A stretch of DNA of 63,998 nucleotides from Promethearchaeota archaeon (GTDB lineage Archaea > Asgardarchaeota > Lokiarchaeia > Sigyniarchaeales > SOKP01): assembly GCA_016840165.1 (NCBI GenBank), contig JAEOSU010000031.1, positions 1 through 63,998 of the forward strand, given 5' to 3'. Positions 33,789 to 42,726 of the stretch are shown piece by piece. A program made the position numbers and the translations under genes. Below the pieces are notes generated by a model. That model saw only the letters and a list, made by a program, of their open reading frames with translations. It did no database searches and was not told the origin of the DNA. The first letter of the stretch is position 1; each line of letters opens with the position of its first letter.

Positions 33789-34256
33789 TTATACATATTC
33801 GATTTTTATGGCTTCACGTGGGCAGTATGTTTCACAGACACGACATTCCCGTTCTCGTCCTTCAGCTTCAATCCTACGACAATGCTGAATTTCTAATAAC
33901 TCACATTTTCCAGAAACTACCTGAAATAGCTGATGCTTTTCTGGAGGATAGTCTGGTGCCTTTCCACTTAAACTTGGAGGGCAATATCGCGCATTAACGG
34001 GACAAACAGTCACGCAAATACCACATCCATCACACAAATCCGAATCAACATTAATTCTTAACTCTTTTTCTTGCCCCTCCTCAGATCCAATTAGTTCTTT
34101 GAGCTTTTCATATTGTTTCTTATATTTTGGTTGTAATAAAGGAGGACAATCATCGATTTTTACTTTTCCCTGCAATAGATCTAAGGCAAAGGCCATACAA
34201 GTCGGCTTACCGCACTCTTTACAATTTGTTTTTGGTAGGTACTTGTACAATTCCAT
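33789..34256 (-). CDS. Polyferredoxin with ACS/CoFeSP-type Fe-S domain
   Basis: 155 residues. The N-terminal Fe-S domain TNCKECGKPTCMAFA...DCPPL is the PF04060 type seen in corrinoid iron-sulfur proteins. Two further clusters follow: CDGCGICVTVCP and a C-terminal set (GKCELLEIQHC, CRVCETYCP). First gene of the fwd operon, so it probably carries electrons to or from FwdB in place of FwdF/FwdG, which are absent from the window. It also resembles small Fe-S proteins annotated near fwd genes in other archaea. Confidence 0.85.
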   Translation of the reverse strand: MELYKYLPKTNCKECGKPTCMAFALDLLQGKVKIDDCPPLLQPKYKKQYEKLKELIGSEEGQEKELRINVDSDLCDGCGICVTVCPVNARYCPPSLSGKAPDYPPEKHQLFQVVSGKCELLEIQHCRRIEAEGRERECRVCETYCPREAIKIEYV

Positions 34257-34473
34257 AAAATTTTGTACTGGCGTTTGTAATCATCCATGAAAAGTTGATT
34301 CTATCAATTATGTAATAATATTCGAGATTTTATTAATCTCTTTAGATTATTTGAAATAAATCGATTGAATTCCCACTTAATTATTGCTTCTATAGGATTT
34401 AAAAAGAATTAAATTCTATTACTGAAATAGTATAATATTACAAAAAACAAGAAAAAAAAGAAGAAGATTGTAT

Positions 34474-35313
34474 ATGGTTGATAGGTTAAATATCGCAGCG
34501 ATTTTTGCCCACCCAGATGATTTAACTTTTCTTGCTGCAGGATCTGTCGCACGATGGGCATCAGAGGGTCACAAAATTTACTCTATTTGTTGTACAAACG
34601 GCGAGGTAGGAACTTTAAGGCGCGATATTACAAAAAAAGATGTGGCTAAGAAGCGAGAGGAAGAATTAGATGCAGCGAATAAGATTCTAGGAATCAAAAA
34701 GAATTACATGTTGGGGTATCCAGATGCAGGATTTATTAAGGGTGAGGAACTCAGAAAAAATTTAGTCTATCATGTTCGCAAATTAAAAATAGATAGAATA
34801 ATTACCCTCGATCCTTGGGTTAAGTATGAAGTACATCCCGATCATGTTATTGTTGGCCGAATGGCAGCAGAAGCGGGAGCATTTTCTACCTTTCCTTTAT
34901 TATATGAAGATCAACTTAAAAATGGTTTAGAGCCATATAATTGTTCAGAAGTATGGTTTATGGGACTATTGGGGCATGCACCTAACGCTATTGTTGACAT
35001 TTCTCAAGTAATGGAAAAAAAAGTTCAGGCTGCTTTGCAATTTGAATCCACTTTTGAAATAATTAAAAATATATTTGGTATTCAAGTAGATCTTAATAAT
35101 ATTACAGACCTGAATAAAGTTAAAATTGAAAAAAACCTTAAACGATTATTTCAATCTATAGGAACTGCTATAGGGAAAAAGTATGGTGTTGGTATTGCTG
35201 AAGCTTTTTATGTTCAAAAAACTGAACCAGGGCATTTCGATAATTTTCAAGAGATTCTTTCTGAAATTTTAGGAAATTCTTTAGCTCCTCCTAAAATCTA
35301 TCGGAGGGATTAA
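34474..35313 (+). CDS. PIG-L/LmbE family deacetylase
   Basis: About 279 residues from the ATG at 34474 (a TTG lies two codons upstream). Zinc-binding motifs AHPDD (residues 12-16) and EVHPDHVIVG are intact, as in N-acetylglucosaminyl-phosphatidylinositol de-N-acetylases and bacillithiol/mycothiol deacetylases. It should remove acetyl groups from an amino-sugar substrate; a lipid or glycan role is possible but not shown. Its stop overlaps the convergent MinD-like gene by 4 nt. Confidence 0.9.
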   Translation: MVDRLNIAAIFAHPDDLTFLAAGSVARWASEGHKIYSICCTNGEVGTLRRDITKKDVAKKREEELDAANKILGIKKNYMLGYPDAGFIKGEELRKNLVYHVRKLKIDRIITLDPWVKYEVHPDHVIVGRMAAEAGAFSTFPLLYEDQLKNGLEPYNCSEVWFMGLLGHAPNAIVDISQVMEKKVQAALQFESTFEIIKNIFGIQVDLNNITDLNKVKIEKNLKRLFQSIGTAIGKKYGVGIAEAFYVQKTEPGHFDNFQEILSEILGNSLAPPKIYRRD

Positions 35314-36233
35314 AAATTTTTCAATTCCTTTTTCAAATTTTTGTATATTTCTTTTATTGAAATACTTGCTTTTGAATTAGGAGCATAGTCAACAACGGGT
35401 TCGGCATAAGACATGGCCTCGGGTATAGCATAATCAAAATTAATTTTCCCCAAGATCTTATATTTTGTATCTTTTATGTACTTTTTAAATTTTTCTTGAA
35501 AAGGACTCTTTAAATCTGCTTTATTTACGACAATACTAAATGGAATTTTAAATTGGTCAACGAGTTCTAAAATTCGAACAAGATCGTGGAGCCCAGATGG
35601 CGTAGGTTCTGTTATCGCAATAACATAATTAAGACCGGTCAACATTGCGATTACTGGACATCCAATTCCAGGAGGACCATCGACTATTGTCAAGTTAGAA
35701 CTCTGATACTTATCTGAATGTTTTGCAAACTCCTTCACTTCAGAAACTAGCTTTCCTGATGTTGTGCTCCCTAATATAGTTTTGCCAAAAATCAGTAAGG
35801 AACCATACTTATTATCATAGGATATAATCTCACCGCTTTTTACAGGATGAATCTCGAACGCATGTTCTGGACAAAGTGTTTTACAAGCACCACACCCTTC
35901 ACATTTTAAATAATCAATGTTTGGAATCTCTTTTTCTTCATCCCAAGTGAGTGCATTAAACTCACAATAATGATCATCAATACACGACCTACAGTGAACA
36001 CATTTATCCGGGATAAAGGTTGCCTTGATGGTGGTATATGTATCGTCTTTTTGAGGCTCAATATCGGAGTCTGGGGGTAATATTATCGAAAGATTAGGAG
36101 CATCAACGTCGCAATCGAGAATAATTGGAGTGAATTCCTCGTCATTACCCGCGAGAGAGGCCAATGATGCGGTTAATGAGGTTTTTCCTACTCCACCTTT
36201 ACCTGATACAATTCCTACAATAATATTATCCAA
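35310..36233 (-). CDS. MinD/Mrp-like ATPase with inserted ferredoxin domain (copy 2)
   Basis: 307 residues. Walker A SGKGGVGKT (about 9-17), then an insert with two 4Fe-4S motifs (CVHCRSCIDDHYC, CEGCGACKTLCP), then the SIMIBI switch region (VDGPPGIGCP). This is the ferredoxin-bearing MinD-type ATPase usually paired with NifX-like proteins in archaea and anaerobes; role in Fe-S or metal-cofactor handling inferred. The start is TTG, supported by GAGG upstream. Last gene of the NifX-MinD-MinD operon. Confidence 0.9.
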   Translation of the reverse strand: MDNIIVGIVSGKGGVGKTSLTASLASLAGNDEEFTPIILDCDVDAPNLSIILPPDSDIEPQKDDTYTTIKATFIPDKCVHCRSCIDDHYCEFNALTWDEEKEIPNIDYLKCEGCGACKTLCPEHAFEIHPVKSGEIISYDNKYGSLLIFGKTILGSTTSGKLVSEVKEFAKHSDKYQSSNLTIVDGPPGIGCPVIAMLTGLNYVIAITEPTPSGLHDLVRILELVDQFKIPFSIVVNKADLKSPFQEKFKKYIKDTKYKILGKINFDYAIPEAMSYAEPVVDYAPNSKASISIKEIYKNLKKELKNF

Positions 36234-36252
36234 TTCTTTGCCTCAACTCATT

Positions 36253-37179
36253 TTAATTTAATTCTTTAATATTTATCCAAATCTTTATTTTTCCATAGAT
36301 TTCCATGAAAGCTTTATAGGCAGGCCCCATTTTCTCACTATTTTTCTTATTTTCCATTAAAGGTACTCCGGCGCAATATGAATTTACGACCTCATCATGT
36401 AAAGGTATTTTCCCAAGAATGTCTAATTGAAGACTATTAAGCTCGTTAAAGAATTGGTTTTTATATCCTAATAAGGTACTCCGATTTACTATTACCTTGT
36501 ATTCCTTACCAAGCAATGTAATTAGTTCATTAATCCGAATTAAATCTGATAAACCAAAACGCGTAGGTTCCGTCACAGGGATTACATAATCTGCTTTTTC
36601 AATTAATTCTTCCACATCACAATGTGCTCCGGGAGCAGTATCAATAATCACTACATCATAACCGTCTTCAGCATCATTAATCTTCGTGTCTAATTCTTCC
36701 AACAAGGATTCAATAACAGATGCCGATCGTGCTTCTCCGGGCTTTAATTCTCCCACTAAAAGGTCGAGTCCCATTTCCATTAATTCATATATCCATCCTA
36801 CCGTTTTATAATCAGCCTCGATAGCTTCTGTAGGGCAAATCTTATAACATAGTTTACATCCAGAGCAAACTGCTAAAATTGGAATAGGAAAAGAATCTTT
36901 CACATGAAGAAGCGCATGAGGTACACAGTTTTGAGCACAGAGTCCGCACTTAGTGCATTTTTCTTCGTTTATCGATGGTTTAAAAAATAATACTTCCTCT
37001 CTCTTTCCTAATTCCCCTCCTAATAACAAATAGGTATTAGGATTTTCACTATCACCATCGATTAATAAAGTTTTATATCCCTCATTCTTAAACATTATAG
37101 CTAAATTCACTGCTACAAGTGTTTTCCCAGTTCCACCTTTTCCTCCAGTCACACAAATAATTATTGGTTTACTTGCCAT
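36253..37179 (-). CDS. MinD/Mrp-like ATPase with inserted ferredoxin domain (copy 1)
   Basis: About 308 residues from the ATG at 37179 (KPIIICVTGGKGGTGKT); the frame extends to a TTG at 37212 and the start is uncertain. Two 4Fe-4S motifs (CTKCGLCAQNCVP, CSGCKLCYKICP) lie between Walker A and the switch (IIDTAPGAHCD). Paralogue of the next gene; the two could form a heterodimeric ATPase. In an operon 19 bp before copy 2. Confidence 0.9.
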   Translation of the reverse strand: MASKPIIICVTGGKGGTGKTLVAVNLAIMFKNEGYKTLLIDGDSENPNTYLLLGGELGKREEVLFFKPSINEEKCTKCGLCAQNCVPHALLHVKDSFPIPILAVCSGCKLCYKICPTEAIEADYKTVGWIYELMEMGLDLLVGELKPGEARSASVIESLLEELDTKINDAEDGYDVVIIDTAPGAHCDVEELIEKADYVIPVTEPTRFGLSDLIRINELITLLGKEYKVIVNRSTLLGYKNQFFNELNSLQLDILGKIPLHDEVVNSYCAGVPLMENKKNSEKMGPAYKAFMEIYGKIKIWINIKELN

Positions 37180-37220
37180 TCTGCTTAAATATGTTGTTGT
37201 TTTTGAATTCAAACTTTATC

Positions 37221-37676
37221 TCAGCGCATTGAACGGCGTCCCATCCCCTGACCGCCTCCCATGCCTCGACCGCCTCCCATACCTCGACCACCACCCATCC
37301 CCTGATGGGCTGATACATTCGCATTTGAGATAATCGATAATTTATCCTCTATATATAGATCAATTACCTCTCTCACGGTCATTGTTTGGTTAGGTGCTTG
37401 ATACATCGGGATATTTAAAGCATTTAACGATTGAGCAGCATTTGGTCCTAAAAATCCAATTATTACTGCCTCGGCACCATTATTACCGATCAATTGAGCA
37501 GCATGAATTCCAGCTCCACCCATTTGACCAACAGCAGTGTTTGATATCGCTTTTACTTCCACAATCTTCTTATCTTCAACATGTACGAAAGTGAAACTCG
37601 GACATCGTCCAAAACGACTATTCATCATCTCTTTTAATCCCCCATTTCCATCTGAGGGAACTGCAATTATTACCAT
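37221..37676 (-). CDS. NifX/NifB-type dinitrogenase cofactor-binding family protein
   Basis: 151 residues. The family fold is clear (MVIIAVPSDGNG, SRFGRCPSF, GGAGIHAAQLIGNNGAEAVIIG). The C-terminus is a Gly/Met/Arg-rich tail of GMGGGR units. Such proteins are widespread in anaerobes without nitrogenase and are thought to bind Fe-S/Mo cofactors or metal. First gene of the operon with two ferredoxin-MinD ATPases; preceded by TGAAT-N4-ATTCA palindromes that also precede DUF5320. Confidence 0.92.
   Translation of the reverse strand: MVIIAVPSDGNGGLKEMMNSRFGRCPSFTFVHVEDKKIVEVKAISNTAVGQMGGAGIHAAQLIGNNGAEAVIIGFLGPNAAQSLNALNIPMYQAPNQTMTVREVIDLYIEDKLSIISNANVSAHQGMGGGRGMGGGRGMGGGQGMGRRSMR
37242..37295. 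repeat. Three 18-bp tandem repeats encoding GMGGGR/Q units
   Basis: Three near-identical 18-bp units (start catcccctgaccgcctcc) encode the Gly-Met-rich tail of the NifX-like protein. They are in-frame and could vary in copy number by slippage. The following bases (37296 on) begin a fourth unit. Confidence 0.75.
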
Positions 37677-37712
37677 TTTAATCCAACTGTTTTTTATGAT
37701 TATTTATTATAT

Positions 37713-37726
37713 TGAATTATTATTCA
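37713..37726. promoter_or_regulatory. Palindromic operator candidate, site 1
   Basis: TGAAT-TATT-ATTCA, 37 bp upstream of the NifX-like start. The identical 14-mer occurs at 42669-42682 upstream of DUF5320. Site 2 starts 23 bp further on. Confidence 0.6.
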
Positions 37727-37735
37727 AAATAAAAG

Positions 37736-37749
37736 TGAATTTTTATTCA
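37736..37749. promoter_or_regulatory. Palindromic operator candidate, site 2
   Basis: TGAAT-TTTT-ATTCA, start-to-start spacing of 23 bp from site 1, about two helical turns, as expected for cooperative binding of a dimeric regulator. Confidence 0.55.
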
Positions 37750-37814
37750 AAAAAATAAATATTTACTCATATAAAAAATTATTGAATATAATCCATGTGA
37801 TTATTAAAATTTTA

Positions 37815-37828
37815 AGAATAATAATTCA
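37815..37828. promoter_or_regulatory. Palindromic operator candidate, site 3
   Basis: aGAAT-AATA-ATTCA, one base off the reverse complement of site 1. It lies between the divergent NifX operon and Mrp gene. The rest of 37677-37983 is AT-rich, with a TATA-like tatatacc near 37961 ahead of Mrp and no ORF. Confidence 0.45.
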
Positions 37829-37983
37829 TTATATTTGGTAATTAAATTCCACTTAAAATGATTCAATTATAATTGTAGTACATTGATTTATTTCAAATTA
37901 TTAACCATAAGTTAATGAGTAATTAAGACTGTTTTTAGTTATGACTAAAACATTGAGAAATATATACCTATGAAGTGTGAAAA

Positions 37984-38853
37984 ATGAGTGATGAGATACC
38001 TGATATCGATTTAAAAAAAACTGTAGATGAAGGGCGCAAGGATGCAATGGAACAGCGGATGGAACGAATTAAGGAAAATATGTCCAAGATAAAGCATAAA
38101 ATTGTAGTGATATCTGGAAAAGGCGGAGTAGGAAAGACAACCGTGGCGGTTAACCTTGCAATTAGCTTAGCTAGTATTGGATTACGTGTTGGAATTTTAG
38201 ATGTTGATATAACGGGTCCAAATGTAAATAAAATGCTTGGAATCAGTCCTGAGATCCGACCTCGAGTCGATCCTGATGGTCAACGCTTTTACCCAGTTGA
38301 TGGTCCTTTAAGCACTAAAGTAATGAGTATGGCCTTTCTTACCCAAGATTCTGATACACCTGTGATTTGGAGGGGTCCAATGAAGATGGGTGCCTTACGT
38401 CAATTTTTGGGAGAAGCTGTGTGGGGAGACCTTGATTATTTAGTTTGTGACTTACCTCCAGGTACATCCGATGAGACTTTAGATATACTCCAACTTATAC
38501 CTGATGAAAATGTTGTTATTGTATCAACACCACAAGAAGTGGCATTAATGGATGCCCGTAAAACAATTGCTATGGCAAATACTATGGAGAGACATGTCCT
38601 TGGGATTATAGAGAATATGTCCGGATTTAATTGTCCTTATTGTGGTGAATTTATAGACCTTTATCCTCCTGGTGGTGCTGAAAAGGCCTCAAAGGATTTT
38701 AACGTACCCTTATTAGGAAAAATACCTTTCGAAATAGAGGTTAGCGAGCAAGGAGACCGTGGATTACCGTTTGTTCTTAAATATCCTGATGGTGCGAGTG
38801 CTAAAGCATTTAAATCCATCGTGAAAAGAATACGCGAGCTTGTAGAAAAATAA
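37984..38853 (+). CDS. Mrp/NBP35-type Fe-S cluster carrier ATPase
   Basis: 289 residues. Walker A SGKGGVGKTT (about 43-52), the family segment DVDITGPNVNKMLG, DLPPGTSDE, and the cluster-bridging CPYCGEF near residue 220. ApbC/Nbp35 homologues hold a 4Fe-4S cluster across the dimer and transfer it to apoproteins in the cytoplasm. Divergent from the NifX/MinD operon with shared palindromes between them, so co-regulation is likely. Confidence 0.93.
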   Translation: MSDEIPDIDLKKTVDEGRKDAMEQRMERIKENMSKIKHKIVVISGKGGVGKTTVAVNLAISLASIGLRVGILDVDITGPNVNKMLGISPEIRPRVDPDGQRFYPVDGPLSTKVMSMAFLTQDSDTPVIWRGPMKMGALRQFLGEAVWGDLDYLVCDLPPGTSDETLDILQLIPDENVVIVSTPQEVALMDARKTIAMANTMERHVLGIIENMSGFNCPYCGEFIDLYPPGGAEKASKDFNVPLLGKIPFEIEVSEQGDRGLPFVLKYPDGASAKAFKSIVKRIRELVEK

Positions 38854-38987
38854 TTTAAACTTTTTTTCTTCTTCTTTTTTTTGAATATTACATTTAATAT
38901 TTGATCTTATTGTACAAAAAATATTCGCATATTATATAGTCTGATAAATATGCAAATAGTTAAAACTAATAACTATTATTATGATAT

Positions 38988-39527
38988 TTGGCTGAAAAAT
39001 TTCTTATAAACAAGGTAAGGGAAACTAAAATCAAAATGCAAGTTCATCCTGAAGTCTCAAAATTAATAAAAGGAATTGTTATATGTAAAGAAACAGGGAT
39101 TTACCTTTTAGATTTTATTTTAGATACGGAAATAAATCCTCTTTTATTGTCATCTTTCGTTGGGGCTCTTTCACTGTTTGGAGAGGAAAATATGGGAAGA
39201 ATCGAAGAAATTACGATTAAAGGACTTGATATCCAGATGATTATCGTCAATAAATACAATCTTACCCTAATTGCAATAATGGATAAGGATTTTGTGAAGC
39301 ATAATATTCGAAAAGAAGCAGAAAAGTCCTTAGATATGTTTTATAATCTCTATTGTGATGAGATAGGTGAGTGTGTTGACACGAATGCTTTTGACCCCTT
39401 TAAAGAAGTTTTAATACATCAAATAAATAAGTATTTTGAAAATCTTGAAAACTCAGAGAATAAATCTGAAATCAAAGATTTTGGTTTTTTCACTGAAGCG
39501 ATCGCTAAATTAAAAAATCATTCCTGA
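38988..39527 (+). CDS. Longin/roadblock-like domain protein
   Basis: 179 residues. The pattern KGIVICKETGIYLLDFIL, then a helix SSFVGALSLFGEEN, then strands IEEITIKGLDIQMIIV and NLTLIAIMD, then helices, fits the longin/roadblock superfamily abundant in Asgard genomes, where such proteins often bind small GTPases. Recognition is by pattern, not by a signature motif. The start is TTG; an ATG at 39036 is possible. The stop abuts the convergent DUF89 gene. Confidence 0.55.
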   Translation: MAEKFLINKVRETKIKMQVHPEVSKLIKGIVICKETGIYLLDFILDTEINPLLLSSFVGALSLFGEENMGRIEEITIKGLDIQMIIVNKYNLTLIAIMDKDFVKHNIRKEAEKSLDMFYNLYCDEIGECVDTNAFDPFKEVLIHQINKYFENLENSENKSEIKDFGFFTEAIAKLKNHS

Positions 39528-40412
39528 TTAGAAATCTGCGTTTTTTTTCTTAAATATTAAGTCTCCAAGATTTACTTGAAATATTCTTTCCATTAATACA
39601 CATTTTGCTTTAAGCAAATAATATACCTCTTTTTGGGGAATTGGAAGTTTATATAAACTCTCAAAATTTCCTTGTCCTTTTGATAACATCATTCCTCCTT
39701 TGAGGTAAAAGTAATGTTTAAATTCTTCAGTAGAAGTGTTTAAATCAACACCTGGAGTGGGACTAGATTCTATGACTTTAACTAAGTTATCTAAACCTAC
39801 CATTTGGGCATCATCAAGAGTGACATCATTAATAATTGGAGCAGAACGGACAGAATATATAATCTCCAAATCAGGTAAAAGTTTTATGATTGTTTCAATT
39901 AGTAATTTATCAAATACAATCTCACCACAATTATCTCCAAGAATGAGTAGATGCTTTGCGTTCTCTAATGAATATTTAAATTGAGCATAATCATTAATGA
40001 CGAACTTATCGCTCGAAAAAGTTTTCATATCATCAATAAACTCAATTTTGTGTTGCGTCGCCATATCCACCGTATTTCCCAGCGCAGAAATAATGAGTGC
40101 TTTCAATAGGGGATCCTCAGCATTTTTTACAATATTTTGAGCTTCCTCGTAAAATTCTAATGCTATTTGGTTATATCGCTTTTTCAAATCGAAGTATGGA
40201 TCCTTGATACCTAAAGTTTCAGCTACTAGTCCATATGCGGTTTTTCCAATAATAGGAGAAGCCGTGTCATTTATATCAACCTTTATGAGATATTCCATTA
40301 ACTTTTTCTGAGCACTTAATACTTTTTCCCGGGAAATATCCGGTTTTACTAACTTAAATGCCCGTAATACTTGATTAAACAAGCATCCAATACATTCGGG
40401 TTCTAATTGCAT
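39528..40412 (-). CDS. DUF89/ARMT1-like metal-dependent phosphatase
   Basis: 294 residues. Family motifs GDNCGEIVFD, RSAPIINDVT and SKGQGNFE form the metal and phosphate site; an N-terminal CIGC motif marks the microbial subfamily. DUF89 enzymes are damage-control phosphatases acting on phosphorylated metabolites. Exact substrate unknown. Convergent and abutting the longin-like gene. Confidence 0.88.
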   Translation of the reverse strand: MQLEPECIGCLFNQVLRAFKLVKPDISREKVLSAQKKLMEYLIKVDINDTASPIIGKTAYGLVAETLGIKDPYFDLKKRYNQIALEFYEEAQNIVKNAEDPLLKALIISALGNTVDMATQHKIEFIDDMKTFSSDKFVINDYAQFKYSLENAKHLLILGDNCGEIVFDKLLIETIIKLLPDLEIIYSVRSAPIINDVTLDDAQMVGLDNLVKVIESSPTPGVDLNTSTEEFKHYFYLKGGMMLSKGQGNFESLYKLPIPQKEVYYLLKAKCVLMERIFQVNLGDLIFKKKNADF

Positions 40413-40516
40413 TTTATATTCTGATAATAGATTTAATCCTTATTGAGTTTCAAAATTAAACACAAAACAAAAATATTAGTAAAAATAAAAGAAAAAGAAA
40501 AAGAAAAAAAAAAGGA

Positions 40517-41887
40517 TTATAATTCTGCGATTTTCATTTGCCGAGCTAACTTCTCCTCATCAGTAAGTTCGACTTCTCCGCGCTTTACAAAGAACATTAG
40601 AATAAACGCTATGAGAAGGAAGATAACTCCATTTAGAAACAGAGTTTCTTTTCCGAAAACGTCTCTTAATAAACCTATTAATGCAGGTCCAAAGATAGCC
40701 GCTAAAACGCTGAAAAAGTAGTATAATCCTGTATACGTGCCAATCTTCCTTATACTCGGCGCCAGTTCCCATACAATAACTATCGAATTAACATTGACAA
40801 ATGCCCAGCCAATACCAAAAAAGATCAATATTATTATCGTAACTAACTGCGTTCGCACTAAAAATCCAATTAGTAAAGCAACAATCATAATGACTAATCC
40901 TATTTTAATGCATGTTCGTCTGCCAATCTTGTTAGCAAATAATGATAAAGGAAAAGCAGCGATAATAAATGGAATTGCTACAGCGTTAAATATGAAACCC
41001 GCTAAGGTTCCAGGAAAGTTTAAGACTCCGTTTGGCTCACTCACTGGTCCGGCATATATAGAAAATAAAGCTTCCATCCCTTGATAAGCTATAAACCAAA
41101 AAAATATCGCAAGTAAGATAAAAAGCGTGCTTTTATCCTTCTCTTTAAAAAGATCTCGAAAACTCTCAATAAGCGTCATCTTTTCCTTGGTTTCATGGAC
41201 TTTTTTCCCTTCTTTCGCTTCAGTTTCAATTAACAGTTGATAACTATATGATTCTTTTTCGTGAATAGTAAAGAATAGAATAACCACGGCTACTAGCATT
41301 ATTACGGCGGCAATAATAAAAGGTAGAAACACATTAATACCGATAAATAAACTGAGCGAGAAGGCAAAAACGGCACCAATACCTCCCATAATATTGATAA
41401 TTGCATTTCCCTTACTTCTATTGATCGGTTTTACAAAATCGGGCATTAATGCTACGGCTTGAGATCGATAAAATCCCATACTTATGCCAAAGCAGAAAAT
41501 CCAGAGAAGGAGTAGCCATAATTGACCAGTACCACCACTTCCTTCAAATCCTATGGGAAAACCAGTAGGAATCAGCATGAAAAAAATAGCTGAAAGAACT
41601 ACACCAATGACTATATATGGCATTCGGCGTCCGTATTTTGATCGAGTATTGTCAGATATGTTCCCCATAATTGGTTGAATTATTACCCCAATGATATTAT
41701 CGATTGCCATGATAACACCAACAACGAAACCAGATAGTAGTAAAGTTCCAAAATAATCAGCGCTATTTAATGCTCTATTTACTTGAGTATTGTATAAACT
41801 CCATGAAAATGTAGTAAAAAAAGCCAAACCAATTAGAAAGGTTTGTCCAGGTCTAAATTTGTCTTTAGATTTTTCTTCTGTCATCAT
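40517..41887 (-). CDS. MFS transporter, GPH/SLC45-like
   Basis: About 456 residues with twelve hydrophobic helices. NISDNTRSKYGRRMPYI in the 2-3 loop matches the sugar:cation symporter (GPH) and SLC45 groups. A long central cytoplasmic loop follows helix 6. Predicted to carry a sugar or organic solute with a cation. The frame opens with GTG at 41893; ATGs at 41887 and 41884 are better starts. Confidence 0.87.
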   Translation of the reverse strand: MMTEEKSKDKFRPGQTFLIGLAFFTTFSWSLYNTQVNRALNSADYFGTLLLSGFVVGVIMAIDNIIGVIIQPIMGNISDNTRSKYGRRMPYIVIGVVLSAIFFMLIPTGFPIGFEGSGGTGQLWLLLLWIFCFGISMGFYRSQAVALMPDFVKPINRSKGNAIINIMGGIGAVFAFSLSLFIGINVFLPFIIAAVIMLVAVVILFFTIHEKESYSYQLLIETEAKEGKKVHETKEKMTLIESFRDLFKEKDKSTLFILLAIFFWFIAYQGMEALFSIYAGPVSEPNGVLNFPGTLAGFIFNAVAIPFIIAAFPLSLFANKIGRRTCIKIGLVIMIVALLIGFLVRTQLVTIIILIFFGIGWAFVNVNSIVIVWELAPSIRKIGTYTGLYYFFSVLAAIFGPALIGLLRDVFGKETLFLNGVIFLLIAFILMFFVKRGEVELTDEEKLARQMKIAEL

Positions 41888-42052
41888 TCTCACATTTCTT
41901 TAATTTTTTTTGTATGTTTTTTTGTATATATTAAATTGATTAAACTTGTTTTTGTTGTTAAAGTATAAAAAAATATATGTGATAATAATTCGCTGATCTA
42001 ATTTAAATATACGATATTGTTTAAATAATGAAAAAGTAAAAAAAAATGATAC

Positions 42053-42205
42053 TTAAAATTCAATACGCACTTGAAGATCATTCATATCTTCAGGGATTTT
42101 TTTGAGAGTGTTCACAAAAGCCGTGAGGATATTTGTGAGCATTTTTGACATAATCGGATTGAGAGGTATTTCTTTTTCATTGACTTTAAGAGAAATATTT
42201 TTCAT
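42053..42205 (-). CDS. Small 50-residue protein
   Basis: ATG at 42205 to TAA at 42053, 50 residues: starts MKNISLKVNEKEIPLNPI and ends DMNDLQVRIEF. It reads as a beta strand, a helix (SKMLTNILTAFVNTLKK) and a strand, with a normal mix of residues for a real protein. It lies between the MFS gene and DUF5320, all on the minus strand. The rest of 41888-42285 is AT-rich with nothing else seen. I recall similar tiny conserved proteins near Fe-S/MinD clusters, but cannot name a family. Confidence 0.6.
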   Translation of the reverse strand: MKNISLKVNEKEIPLNPIMSKMLTNILTAFVNTLKKIPEDMNDLQVRIEF

Positions 42206-42285
42206 ATTTGTAATATCAACAAGATGTATTTTAAAGTTTAATATTATGGTTTAAAAAAAGGAGAACTAGAAAAAAAGATTGAACT

Positions 42286-42639
42286 TTATTCTTTTGATTC
42301 TAGTTCGGTAATTCGGCGAGAGATATCTTCTATTGCGCTTTGCATTCCTTTCATTTCAGATTCTAAATATTCTTTTTCTTGTTTAAGCATACCTAGCTGA
42401 TCTGTAGAGGTGATTGGTTGTACTGGTGTATAAACTGGAGCAGGTACGTAATACGGGTCTCTATATCCCCATCCCCCACCTCGACCATACCCTCTACCAA
42501 AACCACGTCCAAAACCTCTACCGCGACCCCAGCCACCACCTCGAGTGTATCCTGGAGTACTGTATCCTGCACAATAGCCTAGAGCTCTCCCTGTTCGTGG
42601 ACCTAATCCAGAAGGTCCAGTTCTATCTCCACCGGGCAT
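42286..42639 (-). CDS. DUF5320 Gly-rich coiled-coil protein
   Basis: 117 residues. MPGGDRTGPSGLGPRTGRA and a Gly/Arg/Trp-rich stretch are followed by a C-terminal coiled coil (LKQEKEYLESEMKGMQSAI, ISRRITELESKE). This is the DUF5320 layout, usually linked to NifX-like and MinD genes in archaea and anaerobes. Function unknown. Two copies of the TGAAT-N4-ATTC(A/T) palindrome lie upstream. Confidence 0.9.
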   Translation of the reverse strand: MPGGDRTGPSGLGPRTGRALGYCAGYSTPGYTRGGGWGRGRGFGRGFGRGYGRGGGWGYRDPYYVPAPVYTPVQPITSTDQLGMLKQEKEYLESEMKGMQSAIEDISRRITELESKE

Positions 42640-42668
42640 TTATAAAATCATCTCCATTTGAATTATTT

Positions 42669-42682
42669 TGAATTATTATTCA
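42669..42682. promoter_or_regulatory. Palindromic operator candidate upstream of DUF5320, site A
   Basis: TGAAT-TATT-ATTCA, identical over 14 bases to site 1 before the NifX operon, 30 bp upstream of the DUF5320 start. A further half site TGAAT is at 42659-42663. Confidence 0.6.
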
Positions 42683-42726
42683 TAATTCTACATATAATAA
42701 TTAGTTATTACCATATATAAATATTT

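Noticed and set aside
30418..34256. Methanogenesis or alkane-oxidation locus
   Set aside because: No McrABG, Mtr or Ftr/Mch/Mtd genes in the window; fwd genes alone also serve the archaeal Wood-Ljungdahl pathway.
36253..37676. Nitrogenase (nifH/nifX) locus
   Set aside because: No NifD/K/E/N; NifX-like plus ferredoxin-MinD ATPases occur widely without nitrogen fixation.
40737..41084. Plus-strand frame of 115 codons
   Set aside because: Antisense to a clear 12-helix MFS transporter.
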